From the NCBI GenBank assembly GCA_037133495.1, contig JBAXOA010000005.1:1-64000 (forward strand): a DNA stretch of 64,000 nt, written 5' to 3'. This document shows positions 18,912 through 28,768 of this stretch, piece after piece. A program made the translations under genes and the position numbers. This DNA is from JAAFHB01 sp037133495 (GTDB taxonomy: Bacteria; Bacteroidota; Bacteroidia; Bacteroidales; Prolixibacteraceae). Under the pieces are notes generated by a model. It was not told the origin of the DNA and made no database searches. It saw nothing but the letters and a program-made list of their open reading frames with translations. The stretch's first letter is position 1; each line of letters opens with the position of its first letter.

Positions 18912-20222
18912 ATGAAAATTCCGGTTCTTATCATTGGCCTGTTACTTGTACTCTGTTTACCTTCAAAAGGAAATAATCTGACGGCCAATGTGTCGTCGAT
19001 CGATATTACACCTCCTCTTGAGATGAAATATACCCTTGGCGGTTATGGCGAACGGATGAACCGGCCGGCGGAAGCCATACACGACAGAATCTTTGCCAAA
19101 GCTCTCACGCTGAAAATGGGTAACCGGAAATACGCGATAATCACCCTTGATATTCTGGGGCTTCCATCCAATGTAAAAAGTGATCTGATTAAAAGACTTT
19201 CAGGCAAAGGCTGGAATATGGAAAACATGATGCTTTTGCCAAGTCATTCGCACGGAAGTCTTGAAATGGCAGCATTGAACAGTAAAAATATCCTGAATAA
19301 TCCCAATTTAGGGATATTTCAACCCGAACTGCTTGAGTTTTTACTGAATAAACTCGAATTGCTCCTGACAGATGCCGACAAGAACTACCAGTCTGTAAAA
19401 ATTGGAACTACCAGCAGACTCATTGACGGACTTAACCGCAACCGGCGCAAAGATCCTGACATCGATAAAGAGATGATCATTACCCGAATAGACTTGAAGA
19501 AGGGACAACCTCTGGCAGTTTTAGTTAACTGGACAGCTCATCCTACTTTTCTGAGCGGAAAAGATATGCTCGTGTCTGCCGAATGGCCGGGTTATCTCCA
19601 AAATAAACTTCAGGAGCTGATCGGACAGGGAGTTACAGTGATGTACTATAATGGCGCCGAAGGAGACCAGTCAACAATTCTGGACAGTCCCAAAAAAGGT
19701 TACGATAAAATTGAAATCTACGGACAAAAAATTGCCGGATATGCCTTCGAACTTTACAATGAAATAAAATCCAAAAACACTAATGCATTCAATTACAGCT
19801 ATAATACAATCTCATTACCCGAACATAACGCACATCCATCGTTTATGAAAACCGGAGGAGAAGAATATGGTCTGGATGAAAATTCAGTGAAGGTTGTAAT
19901 GGAGGTGCTGGGACCTAAAGAAGTTGGATTAGGAGCCGTCAGGATCGGCGACCTGATTATTTCGGGAGTGCCCGGCGAAATGACTGCCGAATTGGGAATG
20001 AAAGTGAAAAAAGCCATTCGAAACAGTGGTGTGAAAGTTGTAGCCATTGGTGGTCTGGCCAACGAATGGATCAGTTATATTCTGAGCCGTGAGCAATACC
20101 TTTATGGAGCAGGTTACGAATCAAGCGTGAGTTTCTATGGCGCTGAGCTAGGCGGTTTAATTTCAAAGGAGGTGATCAAAACAGCCCTGATCCTTGCTCC
20201 TTCGAAGGTGAATCCTGAATAA
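18912..20222 (+). CDS. Neutral/alkaline ceramidase-like secreted hydrolase
   Basis: 436 residues with a signal peptide (MKIPVLIIGLLLVLCLPSKG). VSSIDITPPLEMKYTLGGYG, DRIFAKALTLKMGNRKYAIIT and the metal/active-site segments LLPSHSHGS, NWTAHPTFLSG and YYNGAEGDQS are those of the neutral ceramidase N-terminal domain family (PF04734), a zinc amidase fold. The protein is shorter than true ceramidases (650+ residues) and lacks their C-terminal immunoglobulin-like domain, so the substrate is probably not ceramide; such short forms are common in bacterial sugar loci. Zinc-dependent deacylation of an amide or ester is the safest guess. Confidence 0.8.
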   Translation: MKIPVLIIGLLLVLCLPSKGNNLTANVSSIDITPPLEMKYTLGGYGERMNRPAEAIHDRIFAKALTLKMGNRKYAIITLDILGLPSNVKSDLIKRLSGKGWNMENMMLLPSHSHGSLEMAALNSKNILNNPNLGIFQPELLEFLLNKLELLLTDADKNYQSVKIGTTSRLIDGLNRNRRKDPDIDKEMIITRIDLKKGQPLAVLVNWTAHPTFLSGKDMLVSAEWPGYLQNKLQELIGQGVTVMYYNGAEGDQSTILDSPKKGYDKIEIYGQKIAGYAFELYNEIKSKNTNAFNYSYNTISLPEHNAHPSFMKTGGEEYGLDENSVKVVMEVLGPKEVGLGAVRIGDLIISGVPGEMTAELGMKVKKAIRNSGVKVVAIGGLANEWISYILSREQYLYGAGYESSVSFYGAELGGLISKEVIKTALILAPSKVNPE

Positions 20223-20249
20223 TAGTTGATTCTAAATCAATAAAGAAAA

Positions 20250-21836
20250 ATGATAGCAGACAGAAGAGATTTTTTGAAAATTTCAGCCATACTGGGCTGG
20301 GGCGGTTTAGTTGGATATATTCCATCTGCAACCATAAAGAAAGGTAGCCGGCGTAGGTTTAGTCTTTGCGTAACTACAGAAACGCTCAACAAGAATCCTG
20401 ATTATTTCAATCTGATTGTCGAAAGTGGTATTACAGACGTCTGGATGCCCATCTTCCTAAATGGATACTGGGCTTATCCGATGGAAGATCTTTTACTTTG
20501 GAAAAGCCGGTTCGAAAAAAAAGGAATCGCTGTATATTCATTAAGTGTCCCGCTGGGACATCCGGGAAACTCATTAGGCGGTTCTCCCGATTTTGAGAGT
20601 ACACCTAAAAATTGGCCGAGAGGAGTTGATATTGACGGCAATAAATATTCAGGAACATCAGTCCATCCATTAATAACAGACGAGAACATCACAGTCATTC
20701 AAAAGCTCAGTAAATCAGGCTTTACCAAACTTTTTCTCGACGATGATTTCAGACTGGCACGCACGCCGGGGAAGATAGGAGGATGTTTTTGCCCTGATCA
20801 TCAGCAAGAATTTCTCAACAAGTATGGATATAACGAGAAGGATTGGGCTCAGCTAAAACAAGATATCAAAGACCGTAATTTGAATTCCACCTTAAAAAAC
20901 TGGATCAGCTTTACCTGCGACGATCTCACCAAATCATTCAAAGCCCAACAGGCAGCAGCTCCTGATGTTCAGCTTGGAATAATGGTAATGTACCTCGGAT
21001 CCGAGAAAGCCGGCATCCGGTTAAGTGATTACAAAGGATCACTCATGCGGGTTGGAGAGCTGATGTTCGATGATCGCTCAATGACTCCTGTAAAAGGCAA
21101 AACAGATGAACTGTTCAGCGCCCTTTTTCACCGGCGATTTGTCACCCCGGAAATGGCATACAGTGAAACTACTGCCTATCCGGCAGACAAACTGTCGGCT
21201 AAAAATATGGCAGCGAAACTTCACATTACCACCATCGCTGATATCAGAAATTCAATGTTGATGAGCGGACTGGAACCATTTCCTTTTACCCATTGGAGCA
21301 CTCTTTCACCGGCGATGAAAAAGGCCGGAGCAATGCATCAAAAAGTTGCCGGACAAATACCTCAGGGACCATTTAAACATTATTGGGGAGAAAGCAGCCG
21401 AATGGTGGGTGACGATAAACCCAACAGCCTGTTTTTAGCATCAGGCATCCCTTTCGAAGTTACAGGCACACCTGCAACCAACGGGTGGACATTCCTTTCG
21501 GATTTTGACAAGAATGATGTTGCCAGCGGAAAATTACCATCCAAAGGAACAACATTCATTTATGGTTCAGGTGTTGACAAAAAACTGAACGGGTTGCGGT
21601 TTGTAGCTGAAAACCTGACAGATATTTTTGCTTTCAAACATGAAATTATCCCCCAACTAACAAACTCGCCATATGTTGAAGAAGACAAACCTGTTGTTTG
21701 CACCTGGTATCCAAAAATAAAAACAGTGCTATTATGGAATTTATCTGAAGGGTTAGAGTCCTTTACGGTGAATTTTAATGGCAACAGGCGGTCTGTCGCA
21801 ATCAATGGTTTAGATGCCGGCTTAGTCCATTTATAA
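20250..21836 (+). CDS. Tat-exported TIM-barrel-like protein, unknown function
   Basis: 528 residues. A twin-arginine signal (DRRDFLKISAILGWGGLVGY) leads to a barrel-like series of strands (RRFSLCVTTETLN, GITDVWMPIFLNGYW, GIAVYSLSVPLGHPGNS, TKLFLDDDFRL, VQLGIMVMYLGS). LDDDFRLAR is followed by CFCPDHQQEF, a pattern reminiscent of metal or acid/base sites. The C-terminal part (about 380-528) is beta-rich and ends in NLSEGLESFTVNF, like an accessory glycosidase domain. I do not recognise the family. The neighbours and the shared DDF motif with the lipoprotein at 15589 suggest a second glycoside-cleaving enzyme of a related kind. It lies 27 bases after the ceramidase-like gene. Confidence 0.55.
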   Translation: MIADRRDFLKISAILGWGGLVGYIPSATIKKGSRRRFSLCVTTETLNKNPDYFNLIVESGITDVWMPIFLNGYWAYPMEDLLLWKSRFEKKGIAVYSLSVPLGHPGNSLGGSPDFESTPKNWPRGVDIDGNKYSGTSVHPLITDENITVIQKLSKSGFTKLFLDDDFRLARTPGKIGGCFCPDHQQEFLNKYGYNEKDWAQLKQDIKDRNLNSTLKNWISFTCDDLTKSFKAQQAAAPDVQLGIMVMYLGSEKAGIRLSDYKGSLMRVGELMFDDRSMTPVKGKTDELFSALFHRRFVTPEMAYSETTAYPADKLSAKNMAAKLHITTIADIRNSMLMSGLEPFPFTHWSTLSPAMKKAGAMHQKVAGQIPQGPFKHYWGESSRMVGDDKPNSLFLASGIPFEVTGTPATNGWTFLSDFDKNDVASGKLPSKGTTFIYGSGVDKKLNGLRFVAENLTDIFAFKHEIIPQLTNSPYVEEDKPVVCTWYPKIKTVLLWNLSEGLESFTVNFNGNRRSVAINGLDAGLVHL

Positions 21837-21862
21837 GATTTAAAAATCAAGATTTATTCAAA

Positions 21863-24205
21863 ATGAAGAAATACTTTTTTGTTTTTACTTCCATTTTTTT
21901 TACAATTCTGTTGTTTACTTCTGCAATCGGATCAGCTCAAATAATCGATTTAAGCAAAGCGGTAATCATCAGCCCGGGCCTGCCGGTTTCAGCTTTAAGA
22001 GCCACGGCAATACGTGTTTTGCAGGAAGAAGTGGCCTCCCGGACTTCCATCGCTCTTCCGACAACAGCTGTCTGGGGAAAAACGACCGTTATCGCCCTGG
22101 CAACGAGCAACGATATCGCGCTAAATCAGGTATTGGTACCTAAACGGGCCGGGGAAAATCTGCCCGAAAATAAAAAAGAGGGTTACCGCATTTTTTGCGA
22201 TAATAAAGATGGAAAAAATGTGATTTGGATTATTGGTTCTGATGAAAGGGGCATCTTATACGGGATTGGCAAATTGCTCCGCACGGCTATCATGACAAAG
22301 AATAAAATAGTGCTCGAAGAGCCGTTGAATTTTGCCGGTTCGCCGATGCAATCCATTCGCGGACATCAATTGGGATATCGCAACCATGCCAATTCTTACG
22401 ACGCCTGGGACGTTAAAAAATACGACAAATACATCAGGGATCTGGTGATATTTGGCACCAATTCAATTGAAACAATCCCTTTAGGAGACAAGGATGACAG
22501 TGTCCATTTTCCCATCCCGCCCGAGGAGATGAATATTCATATCAGCGAAATATGTGCTTTGTACGGTATCGACTATTGGGTCTGGACGCCTGTCTCTGCT
22601 GATTTGTCTGATAAAGCAAAAAGGCAGACTGAATTGGATCGTGCTGAAGCATTCTATAAAAAATGTCCTAAACTGGATGGGGTATTCTTTCCGGGAGGCG
22701 ATCCGGGGGAGAATCATCCCAAAGATGTGCTTCCATTCTTAAAAGACCTGAATGACCTGTTACAGAAATATCATCCCGGTGCAGGGATGTGGATTTCATT
22801 GCAGGGATTTAATGCCGAAAAGATCGATTATTTCTATACCTATCTGGAGAAAAATAACCCCGACTGGCTAAGAGGCGTCGTTACAGGACCGGGAAGTCCG
22901 CCAATCGCCGAAACGCGCTACCGTCTTCCAAAAAAATACCAGCATCGCAACTATCCTGATATCACGCACAATATAAGGTGCGACTACCCTGTTCAGAACT
23001 GGGATCAGGCTTATATGCTCACCATTGGCCGCGAAGGAATCAATCCAAGACCAAACTTTGCGGCCAAAACGCATGCCGCAAGCGCTACATTGACTGATGG
23101 ATTTATCTCCTATTCCGATGGCTGTCACGACGATGTCAATAAAGTGATCTGGAGCATGCGCGGATGGGATAATGAACTCGAACCTCTGGATATTCTGGCA
23201 GATTATTGCCGCTATTTTTTCGGTCCGGATCTTGCGAAAAAGGGAGCCAATGGAATTAATGCACTTGAACAGGATTGGGTTGGACCAATAAAAATGAATG
23301 GAGGAATTGAGACCACCTTCGAATTCTGGAAAAAACTTGAAAAAGAAAATCCTCTACTTTCTGCAAACTGGCGATGGAAAATGCTTGTGCTGCGTTCATA
23401 TTATGATACCTATCAGCAAAGAAGGAAAATTTATGAGGAGAAGCTTGAAAAAGAAGCGAATAAAATACTGGCGGCTGCTAAGGAAACAGGTTCTGAAAAT
23501 GCAATGAAACAGGCACTTGAAATGGTTAACCGTGCGGATACAAAACCGCTTAATCAGGATATGCACCAAAAGATTGTGCAATATTGCGATGATCTGTTCC
23601 ACCTGATTGGATTGCAGACTGATGTAGAGCATTACCATGCCGCTAACTCACAAAGAGGTTGCATCCTGCAGTTTGTGAATTATCCGCTCAACAACCGCTG
23701 GTGGCTGACCGACGAATTTAAAAAGATAGGCCAAATGGATAGTGAAGCAAAGAAACTGGAGCGGCTCGAGGTAATCCGGACATGGGAAAATCCGGGTCCC
23801 GGAAGCTTTTACGATAATATCTCAAACATTGAAACAGGTCCGCGGGTACTCTCCATCTCGTATGATGCAATAGATGTCGCATGGTGGGAAGGAGGCTCAA
23901 GCAGAGCACGTCTTTCTTCGCAACTATTTCAAAATGAACCTATTCTGGAATATAAAAATCTCGATTTAAACGGAAAGTATATTATCCGCGTCTGTGGATT
24001 GGGGGATGCTTTAATCCGTGTTGACGGCGAACGATTGGAGCCGATCCTCTACAATAAAGGAATCGGAGAATTTAAGGAATTTGTAGTTCCACAAGAAATA
24101 ACCCGTGACGGTAAGATGCGTGTAACTTTTGACCGCCCGGAGGAATCGCATCTTCGCTGGAGTAAATACTCGCATATTTCTGATGTCTGGCTAATAAAAA
24201 AATAA
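21863..24205 (+). CDS. GH67/GH20-like glycosidase, secreted, first of tandem pair
   Basis: 780 residues with a signal peptide (to about residue 29). Residues about 30-150 form the small alpha/beta N-terminal domain seen in GH20, GH67 and GH115 enzymes (KEGYRIFCDN, VIWIIGSDERGILYGIGKLLR). A large (beta/alpha)8-type domain follows with SIRGHQLGYRNHANSYDAWD, FGTNSIETIPL, GIDYWVWTPV, VFFPGGDPGENHP and HPGAGMWISLQGFN; the last two are the best catalytic-site candidates. The C-terminus is a beta-domain (about 690-780). It is not a textbook member of any one family I can name. The next gene encodes a full-length paralogue with the same domain order, 17 bases away. Confidence 0.72.
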   Translation: MKKYFFVFTSIFFTILLFTSAIGSAQIIDLSKAVIISPGLPVSALRATAIRVLQEEVASRTSIALPTTAVWGKTTVIALATSNDIALNQVLVPKRAGENLPENKKEGYRIFCDNKDGKNVIWIIGSDERGILYGIGKLLRTAIMTKNKIVLEEPLNFAGSPMQSIRGHQLGYRNHANSYDAWDVKKYDKYIRDLVIFGTNSIETIPLGDKDDSVHFPIPPEEMNIHISEICALYGIDYWVWTPVSADLSDKAKRQTELDRAEAFYKKCPKLDGVFFPGGDPGENHPKDVLPFLKDLNDLLQKYHPGAGMWISLQGFNAEKIDYFYTYLEKNNPDWLRGVVTGPGSPPIAETRYRLPKKYQHRNYPDITHNIRCDYPVQNWDQAYMLTIGREGINPRPNFAAKTHAASATLTDGFISYSDGCHDDVNKVIWSMRGWDNELEPLDILADYCRYFFGPDLAKKGANGINALEQDWVGPIKMNGGIETTFEFWKKLEKENPLLSANWRWKMLVLRSYYDTYQQRRKIYEEKLEKEANKILAAAKETGSENAMKQALEMVNRADTKPLNQDMHQKIVQYCDDLFHLIGLQTDVEHYHAANSQRGCILQFVNYPLNNRWWLTDEFKKIGQMDSEAKKLERLEVIRTWENPGPGSFYDNISNIETGPRVLSISYDAIDVAWWEGGSSRARLSSQLFQNEPILEYKNLDLNGKYIIRVCGLGDALIRVDGERLEPILYNKGIGEFKEFVVPQEITRDGKMRVTFDRPEESHLRWSKYSHISDVWLIKK

Positions 24206-24222
24206 CTTCTTAATTTCAATAC

Positions 24223-26568
24223 ATGAATATGAAGCATCTGTTTAAATTCTGTTGTACAATTGCAATTTTCGGATTAATCGCATCGTGCACCAACGAGCCG
24301 AAAAATCGGCTCGATTTATCAAAAGCCACCATTTTGATTTCAGCCCAAATAAAATCACCGGTTAAAGAATCAGCAGCCACCATACTGAAGGAAGAAATCA
24401 CCAAACGGACAGCACTTAACCTTCAGACAGCCAGCAACTGGGATGCGAAAACATTCATTGCCGTCGCTCTTTCCGGAGATAAAAATTTATTGGGTGAAGT
24501 TGTGCCAAAACGAGAAGGCGCCAATCTGCCCGAATTTAAAAAAGAGGGATACCGTCTTTTTCACGAGGTCAGGAACGGGAAAAATATACTTTGGATAATC
24601 GGCGCTGATGCCCGGGGGATCTTATACGGAATAGGGAAATTGCTGATGATTGCGGAAACAAAAGAGAAACAGCTTTCACTTGCTCAGGCAACAGACATTG
24701 CCTCGTCACCTGAATATGCCATCCGCGGCCATCAGTTTGGATACCGAATGACCGCCAATTCGTGGGATGCCTGGACCATTCAACAGTTTGACCAGCACTT
24801 TCGCGAACAGATTCTCTTTGGTGCCAACAGCATTGAAGGGATTCCATTTCAGGACGAACGGCTCGACACACTCATGAAATATCCCCGTGCGGTGATGAAT
24901 ATTGAGCTTAGTAAAATCTGCGCCAGGTACGATGCTGATTACTGGGTATGGGCTGCGTTGGAAGTTGATCTGAAAAACAGCGCGCAACGTCAGGCCGCCC
25001 TCGATAAATACGAAGCTTTATTCAAGGATTGTCCCCGTTTCGATGGGGTATTCTTCCCTGGCGGCGATCCCGGCGACAACCATCCGGCTGAAGTAATGCC
25101 CTTTCTTGAAGAGTTGACGGTTCTACTGCATAAGTACCATCCCGGTGCAGGAATGTGGATTTCACTTCAGGGGTTTAACAAGGAAAAAACAGATTATTTC
25201 TTTAAATATCTCGCTGAAAAAAATCCGGACTGGTTGACTGGTGTTGCCAACGGCCCCAGCAGTCCCCCACTTGCTGAGGAGCGCCAACGCTTACCAAAAA
25301 AATATAAACTTCGCTCCTACCCCGACCTTACTCACACGGTGAGATGCCAGTACCCTGTAAAAAATTGGGATCAGGCATTTGCGTTGACCGAGGGGAGGGA
25401 ATGTACCAATCCGCAACCCCTTTATTATGCCGGAGTTCATAATCGCGACGCTGTTTACACCGATGGATTTATATCCTATTCGGATGGTGTTCATGATGAT
25501 GTGAATAAAATTGTATGGAGCCAGATGGCATGGGATACAAAGCAAAACGTACGAAATGTAGTAGTGGAATATTGCAGCTTTTTCTTCGGTTCGAAGCTGG
25601 CCGGTGAGGCTGCTGACGGAATTTTGGGATTGGAACAAAACTGGGTAGGGGAGCTTAAAGGTAATGCGACAATCGGGAAGACATTGGTGCAGTGGAAGAA
25701 ACTGGAAGCTGAAAATCCACAACTGGCATTAAACTGGAGATGGCAGCAACTCGTGATGCGGGCTTATTACGATGCTTACATTCAGCAGCGCCAGGCTTAT
25801 GAACAGAAACTTGAGCTTGAAGCCAATGCTATTCTGAAAAATGCGAAAGAATTGGGGGCAGATAAAGCCATGGATCAGGCGCTGGCACAGGTTCAAAAGG
25901 CCGACAAAGAATTTGTAGCTCAGGATCTTAAGCAAAAAGCGATAAAATATATTGACGACCTTTTTAAATCCGTTGGACTGCAGACCAGTGTGAAATTGTA
26001 CAACGCGGCGGGTTCCGAAAGAGGTTGTGTCCGGGATTTTATCGACTACCCGCTGAACAACCGTTGGTGGCTCGAAGATGAGTTCAAAAAAATAAAAGAC
26101 TTAAAATCCGAAGATGAAAAACTAACCAGACTGGAGTTTATCCGAACCTACGACAATCCCGGAGAGGGAAGTTATTACGATAATATTTCAAACACAAATG
26201 CCAAACATGTGACTTCCGAAACGGAGGATGCGATAGACTTTCTGTGGGAAAAGGAGGGCCTGAGCCGTAAACGGCTTTCTTCACAGTTATTTCAGTTCAC
26301 GCCCGAATTGCAATACAACGATCTTAACCCCGGTTCTAACTATCTGATAAGGGTTACCGGATTGGGAGAGGCCCTGTTACGTGCAAATGACAAACGGCTA
26401 ATTCCCACTAAATACGAAAAGGAATTTGGTGGATTCAAAGAATTTCCCCTTTCGAAGGAGCTGATCAAAGACGGCAAACTGAAGATAACCTTCGATAAGC
26501 CTGATGAAGAAAACGTAGGCTGGAGAAATCAATCGCGGATATGCGAAGTCTGGGTTCTGAAAAGATAA
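24223..26568 (+). CDS. GH67/GH20-like glycosidase lipoprotein, second of tandem pair
   Basis: 781 residues, co-linear throughout with the preceding 780-residue protein and sharing KEGYRLF, IIGADARGILYGIGKLL, IRGHQFGYRMTANSWDAW, VFFPGGDPGDNHP and HPGAGMWISLQGFN. Unlike its neighbour it has a lipoprotein signal (AIFGLIASCTNEP; Cys near residue 24), so it should be membrane-anchored while the partner is soluble. The central substrate loops differ most, which suggests different specificity after duplication. A second ATG two codons in (MKHLFK) is an equally good start. The stop overlaps an ATG (TAATG) that could couple to the next gene. Confidence 0.72.
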   Translation: MNMKHLFKFCCTIAIFGLIASCTNEPKNRLDLSKATILISAQIKSPVKESAATILKEEITKRTALNLQTASNWDAKTFIAVALSGDKNLLGEVVPKREGANLPEFKKEGYRLFHEVRNGKNILWIIGADARGILYGIGKLLMIAETKEKQLSLAQATDIASSPEYAIRGHQFGYRMTANSWDAWTIQQFDQHFREQILFGANSIEGIPFQDERLDTLMKYPRAVMNIELSKICARYDADYWVWAALEVDLKNSAQRQAALDKYEALFKDCPRFDGVFFPGGDPGDNHPAEVMPFLEELTVLLHKYHPGAGMWISLQGFNKEKTDYFFKYLAEKNPDWLTGVANGPSSPPLAEERQRLPKKYKLRSYPDLTHTVRCQYPVKNWDQAFALTEGRECTNPQPLYYAGVHNRDAVYTDGFISYSDGVHDDVNKIVWSQMAWDTKQNVRNVVVEYCSFFFGSKLAGEAADGILGLEQNWVGELKGNATIGKTLVQWKKLEAENPQLALNWRWQQLVMRAYYDAYIQQRQAYEQKLELEANAILKNAKELGADKAMDQALAQVQKADKEFVAQDLKQKAIKYIDDLFKSVGLQTSVKLYNAAGSERGCVRDFIDYPLNNRWWLEDEFKKIKDLKSEDEKLTRLEFIRTYDNPGEGSYYDNISNTNAKHVTSETEDAIDFLWEKEGLSRKRLSSQLFQFTPELQYNDLNPGSNYLIRVTGLGEALLRANDKRLIPTKYEKEFGGFKEFPLSKELIKDGKLKITFDKPDEENVGWRNQSRICEVWVLKR

Positions 26569-26618
26569 TGCGTGAATGCGTGAATAAAAAGCCTGAAAGG
26601 TTTGAATATGAACAGCCT

Positions 26619-27779
26619 ATGGATTTTTCAAGACGGCATTTTCTTTCGGCAGGAAGCCTGCTGACAGCTTCATCGGTTCTTCCACTGGCAGTCAACGCCG
26701 GAGAAGCTCACGACGAGAAACACTATTCAGGGATGTTGAATGTGCGGGATTTCGGGGCAAAAGGAGATGGTGTGACAGATGATACTGTCCCCATTCAAAA
26801 AGCGCTTGACCAGGCAGCAAAAACAAATGGCTCGGTGTTTATTCCCGAAGGAAATTACCTCTGTTCCGAATTGAAAGTCAGGGAAGGAACCGGGGTTCAT
26901 GGTCTTCCGGCCTGGGGCTACAGCAAAGGAATGGGAACCATTCTGATTTTGAAAGATGATTCTTCCAAATGCCTGATTAACATCACCGAAGCCTGGGGCG
27001 CTTATCTGTTTGGACTGTGCCTGAAAGGAAATAACCTGGGGAAAGAGATCCATGGGATTATGGTGGACAAGCAGGTGGATTATGGAAAGCACGAAGACAC
27101 TCCCCGCATTGATACCTGCCGGGTTGAGTTCTTTTCGGGGGACGGGATACATCTTGAAAGAATCTGGTGTTTTGTTGTCCGCCACAGCCATTCGTTCTGT
27201 AATCAGGGTTGCGGATTAAAGATTCGTGGCTGGGACGGGTTTATCCTCGACAACTGGTTTTCAGGAAACGGTCAGGTCGGCATTGCTGCTTATGACGAAA
27301 ATGCCAGCAACACGATTACAGGAAACCGCATTGAATGGAACAAAGAAGGCGGAATCGTTATTAAAGGCGGCGCCCAATATAACATCACCGGAAATTATAT
27401 CGACAGGTCCGGGCATTGTGGAATTTTGCTCCTTCCGAACAAAATAAGAGGTTGTCATACCATGGCCATCACCGGGAATGTCATCTTCAGGAGCGGAAAA
27501 CCTGAATGGGGTAGAAATGATGAGTACGATAATGCACATGTGCGAATAGAAGATGCCCAGGGGATTGTTTTCACCGGGAATGCCCTCAACTCGGGCCGTG
27601 ATGATGGTGCAGGGATTTATTCTCCCGATTATGGCATTGTGGTAAAAGGCCTTGAAAGCTCTGTTATCAGTAATAATGTGCAGCATTTGGGTGCATTAAA
27701 ACAATTGGTGGTGGACTTGGGAGAGCATAAAGAGGGAGTCATTGTTCGGGACAACGTGGGCACTTTACGAAAACTCTAG
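26619..27779 (+). CDS. Tat-exported pectate-lyase-like beta-helix protein
   Basis: About 386 residues from the ATG at 26619, which gives a compact twin-arginine signal (SRRHFLSAGSLLTASSVLPL). An in-frame ATG at 26568 (overlapping the previous stop as TAATG) would add 17 residues and is possible. LNVRDFGAKGDGVTDDTVPI, then QKALDQAAKTNGSVFIPEGN, is the classic start of the pectate lyase 3/rhamnogalacturonase-like beta-helix superfamily (PF12708). Asn-rich rungs continue to the end (NTITGNRIEWNKEGGIVI, YNITGNYIDRSGHCGILLL, SSVISNNVQHLG). It probably cleaves or holds a polysaccharide outside the cytoplasm, alongside the larger beta-helix protein that opens this gene run. Confidence 0.8.
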   Translation: MDFSRRHFLSAGSLLTASSVLPLAVNAGEAHDEKHYSGMLNVRDFGAKGDGVTDDTVPIQKALDQAAKTNGSVFIPEGNYLCSELKVREGTGVHGLPAWGYSKGMGTILILKDDSSKCLINITEAWGAYLFGLCLKGNNLGKEIHGIMVDKQVDYGKHEDTPRIDTCRVEFFSGDGIHLERIWCFVVRHSHSFCNQGCGLKIRGWDGFILDNWFSGNGQVGIAAYDENASNTITGNRIEWNKEGGIVIKGGAQYNITGNYIDRSGHCGILLLPNKIRGCHTMAITGNVIFRSGKPEWGRNDEYDNAHVRIEDAQGIVFTGNALNSGRDDGAGIYSPDYGIVVKGLESSVISNNVQHLGALKQLVVDLGEHKEGVIVRDNVGTLRKL

Positions 27780-27850
27780 TAACCTGCACTACCTTTCCTG
27801 AAGAAGGGGAAAGCTGGCAAGAAAGAATTAGAACAAAATGTTATTGAAAA

Positions 27851-28768
27851 ATGAAAGAACTCTACCCGCTTTTTGGCATTGTCACGGCTTTAAATACCCC
27901 ATTAAAAACAGATAACACCATTGATCTGCATGCGCTGAGAATCAATGTTGGCGAAGCTGTAAAGGCTGGGGTAGCCGGATTTCTAGTTCCTGCAATGGCC
28001 TCCGAAGTTTATAAACTTTCGGAGGTCGAGCGGATAAAAATGGTGGAGGTCGTACTGGATGAGGTCCAAAATAAGGTGCCCGTAATTGCGGGTGCCGGTG
28101 AGACCGATTTAGCCAAAAGCAGGAGACTTTTGAAATCCTATTCAGACCTGGGTTGTAAAAATGTCCTCTTTCAGATTCCTTATGAAAATGAGAATCAGTT
28201 TAAAACCCATTTTTTAAAACTGGCTGAACTGGATCTGGAAATGATCATGTTACAGGATTGGAGCGCCTCAGGATACGGTCTGCCGGATGAACTGATCTGC
28301 CACCTGTTCAATAAGGTGCCTCGATTTCGATGCCTGAAGATCGAAACCGTTCCGGCTGGAATCAAATACTCCAGAATTCTTTCTTTAACACAAGGAAGAC
28401 TGAATGTTAGCGGCGGGTGGGCTGTCACTCAAATGATTGAAGGACTTAAACGGGGTGTCCATGCCTTTATGCCTACCGGAATGCACTGGATTTATACAAA
28501 GATTTACAAACTTTGGAGCGAAGGGAAAGAAGAGGAGGCAACCGGTTTATTTCAAACGATTTTGCCTGTCCTTGCCTTTTCGAACCAACATCTCGACATA
28601 TCTATTCATTTTTTCAAGCGCCTCTTAAACAAACAAGGGTTCTACCCTACCGCTAATGTTCGTGAACCAATTCTTCCTTTCGACACAATTCACAGACAGA
28701 TTGCAGATCAATTGATTGACCATACAATCGGAATCGAAAACAAAATAAAATGGCTATCAGACAACTAA
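27851..28768 (+). CDS. DapA/NanA-family class I aldolase or dehydratase
   Basis: 305 residues, cytoplasmic, (beta/alpha)8 barrel of the dihydrodipicolinate synthase family: FGIVTALNTPLKTDNTID, GVAGFLVPAMASEVYKLSEVER, VIAGAGETDL, LFQIPYENE (family Tyr) and RCLKIETVPAG (Schiff-base Lys). The GxxxExxxLs and K-IET elements fit members acting on 2-keto-3-deoxy sugar acids or related alpha-keto acids, not necessarily lysine synthesis. Position after a set of exported glycosidases and oxidoreductase suggests it handles a keto-sugar-acid product, which is inferred. Its 3' end overlaps the next gene by 19 bases, implying coupled translation. Confidence 0.85.
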   Translation: MKELYPLFGIVTALNTPLKTDNTIDLHALRINVGEAVKAGVAGFLVPAMASEVYKLSEVERIKMVEVVLDEVQNKVPVIAGAGETDLAKSRRLLKSYSDLGCKNVLFQIPYENENQFKTHFLKLAELDLEMIMLQDWSASGYGLPDELICHLFNKVPRFRCLKIETVPAGIKYSRILSLTQGRLNVSGGWAVTQMIEGLKRGVHAFMPTGMHWIYTKIYKLWSEGKEEEATGLFQTILPVLAFSNQHLDISIHFFKRLLNKQGFYPTANVREPILPFDTIHRQIADQLIDHTIGIENKIKWLSDN

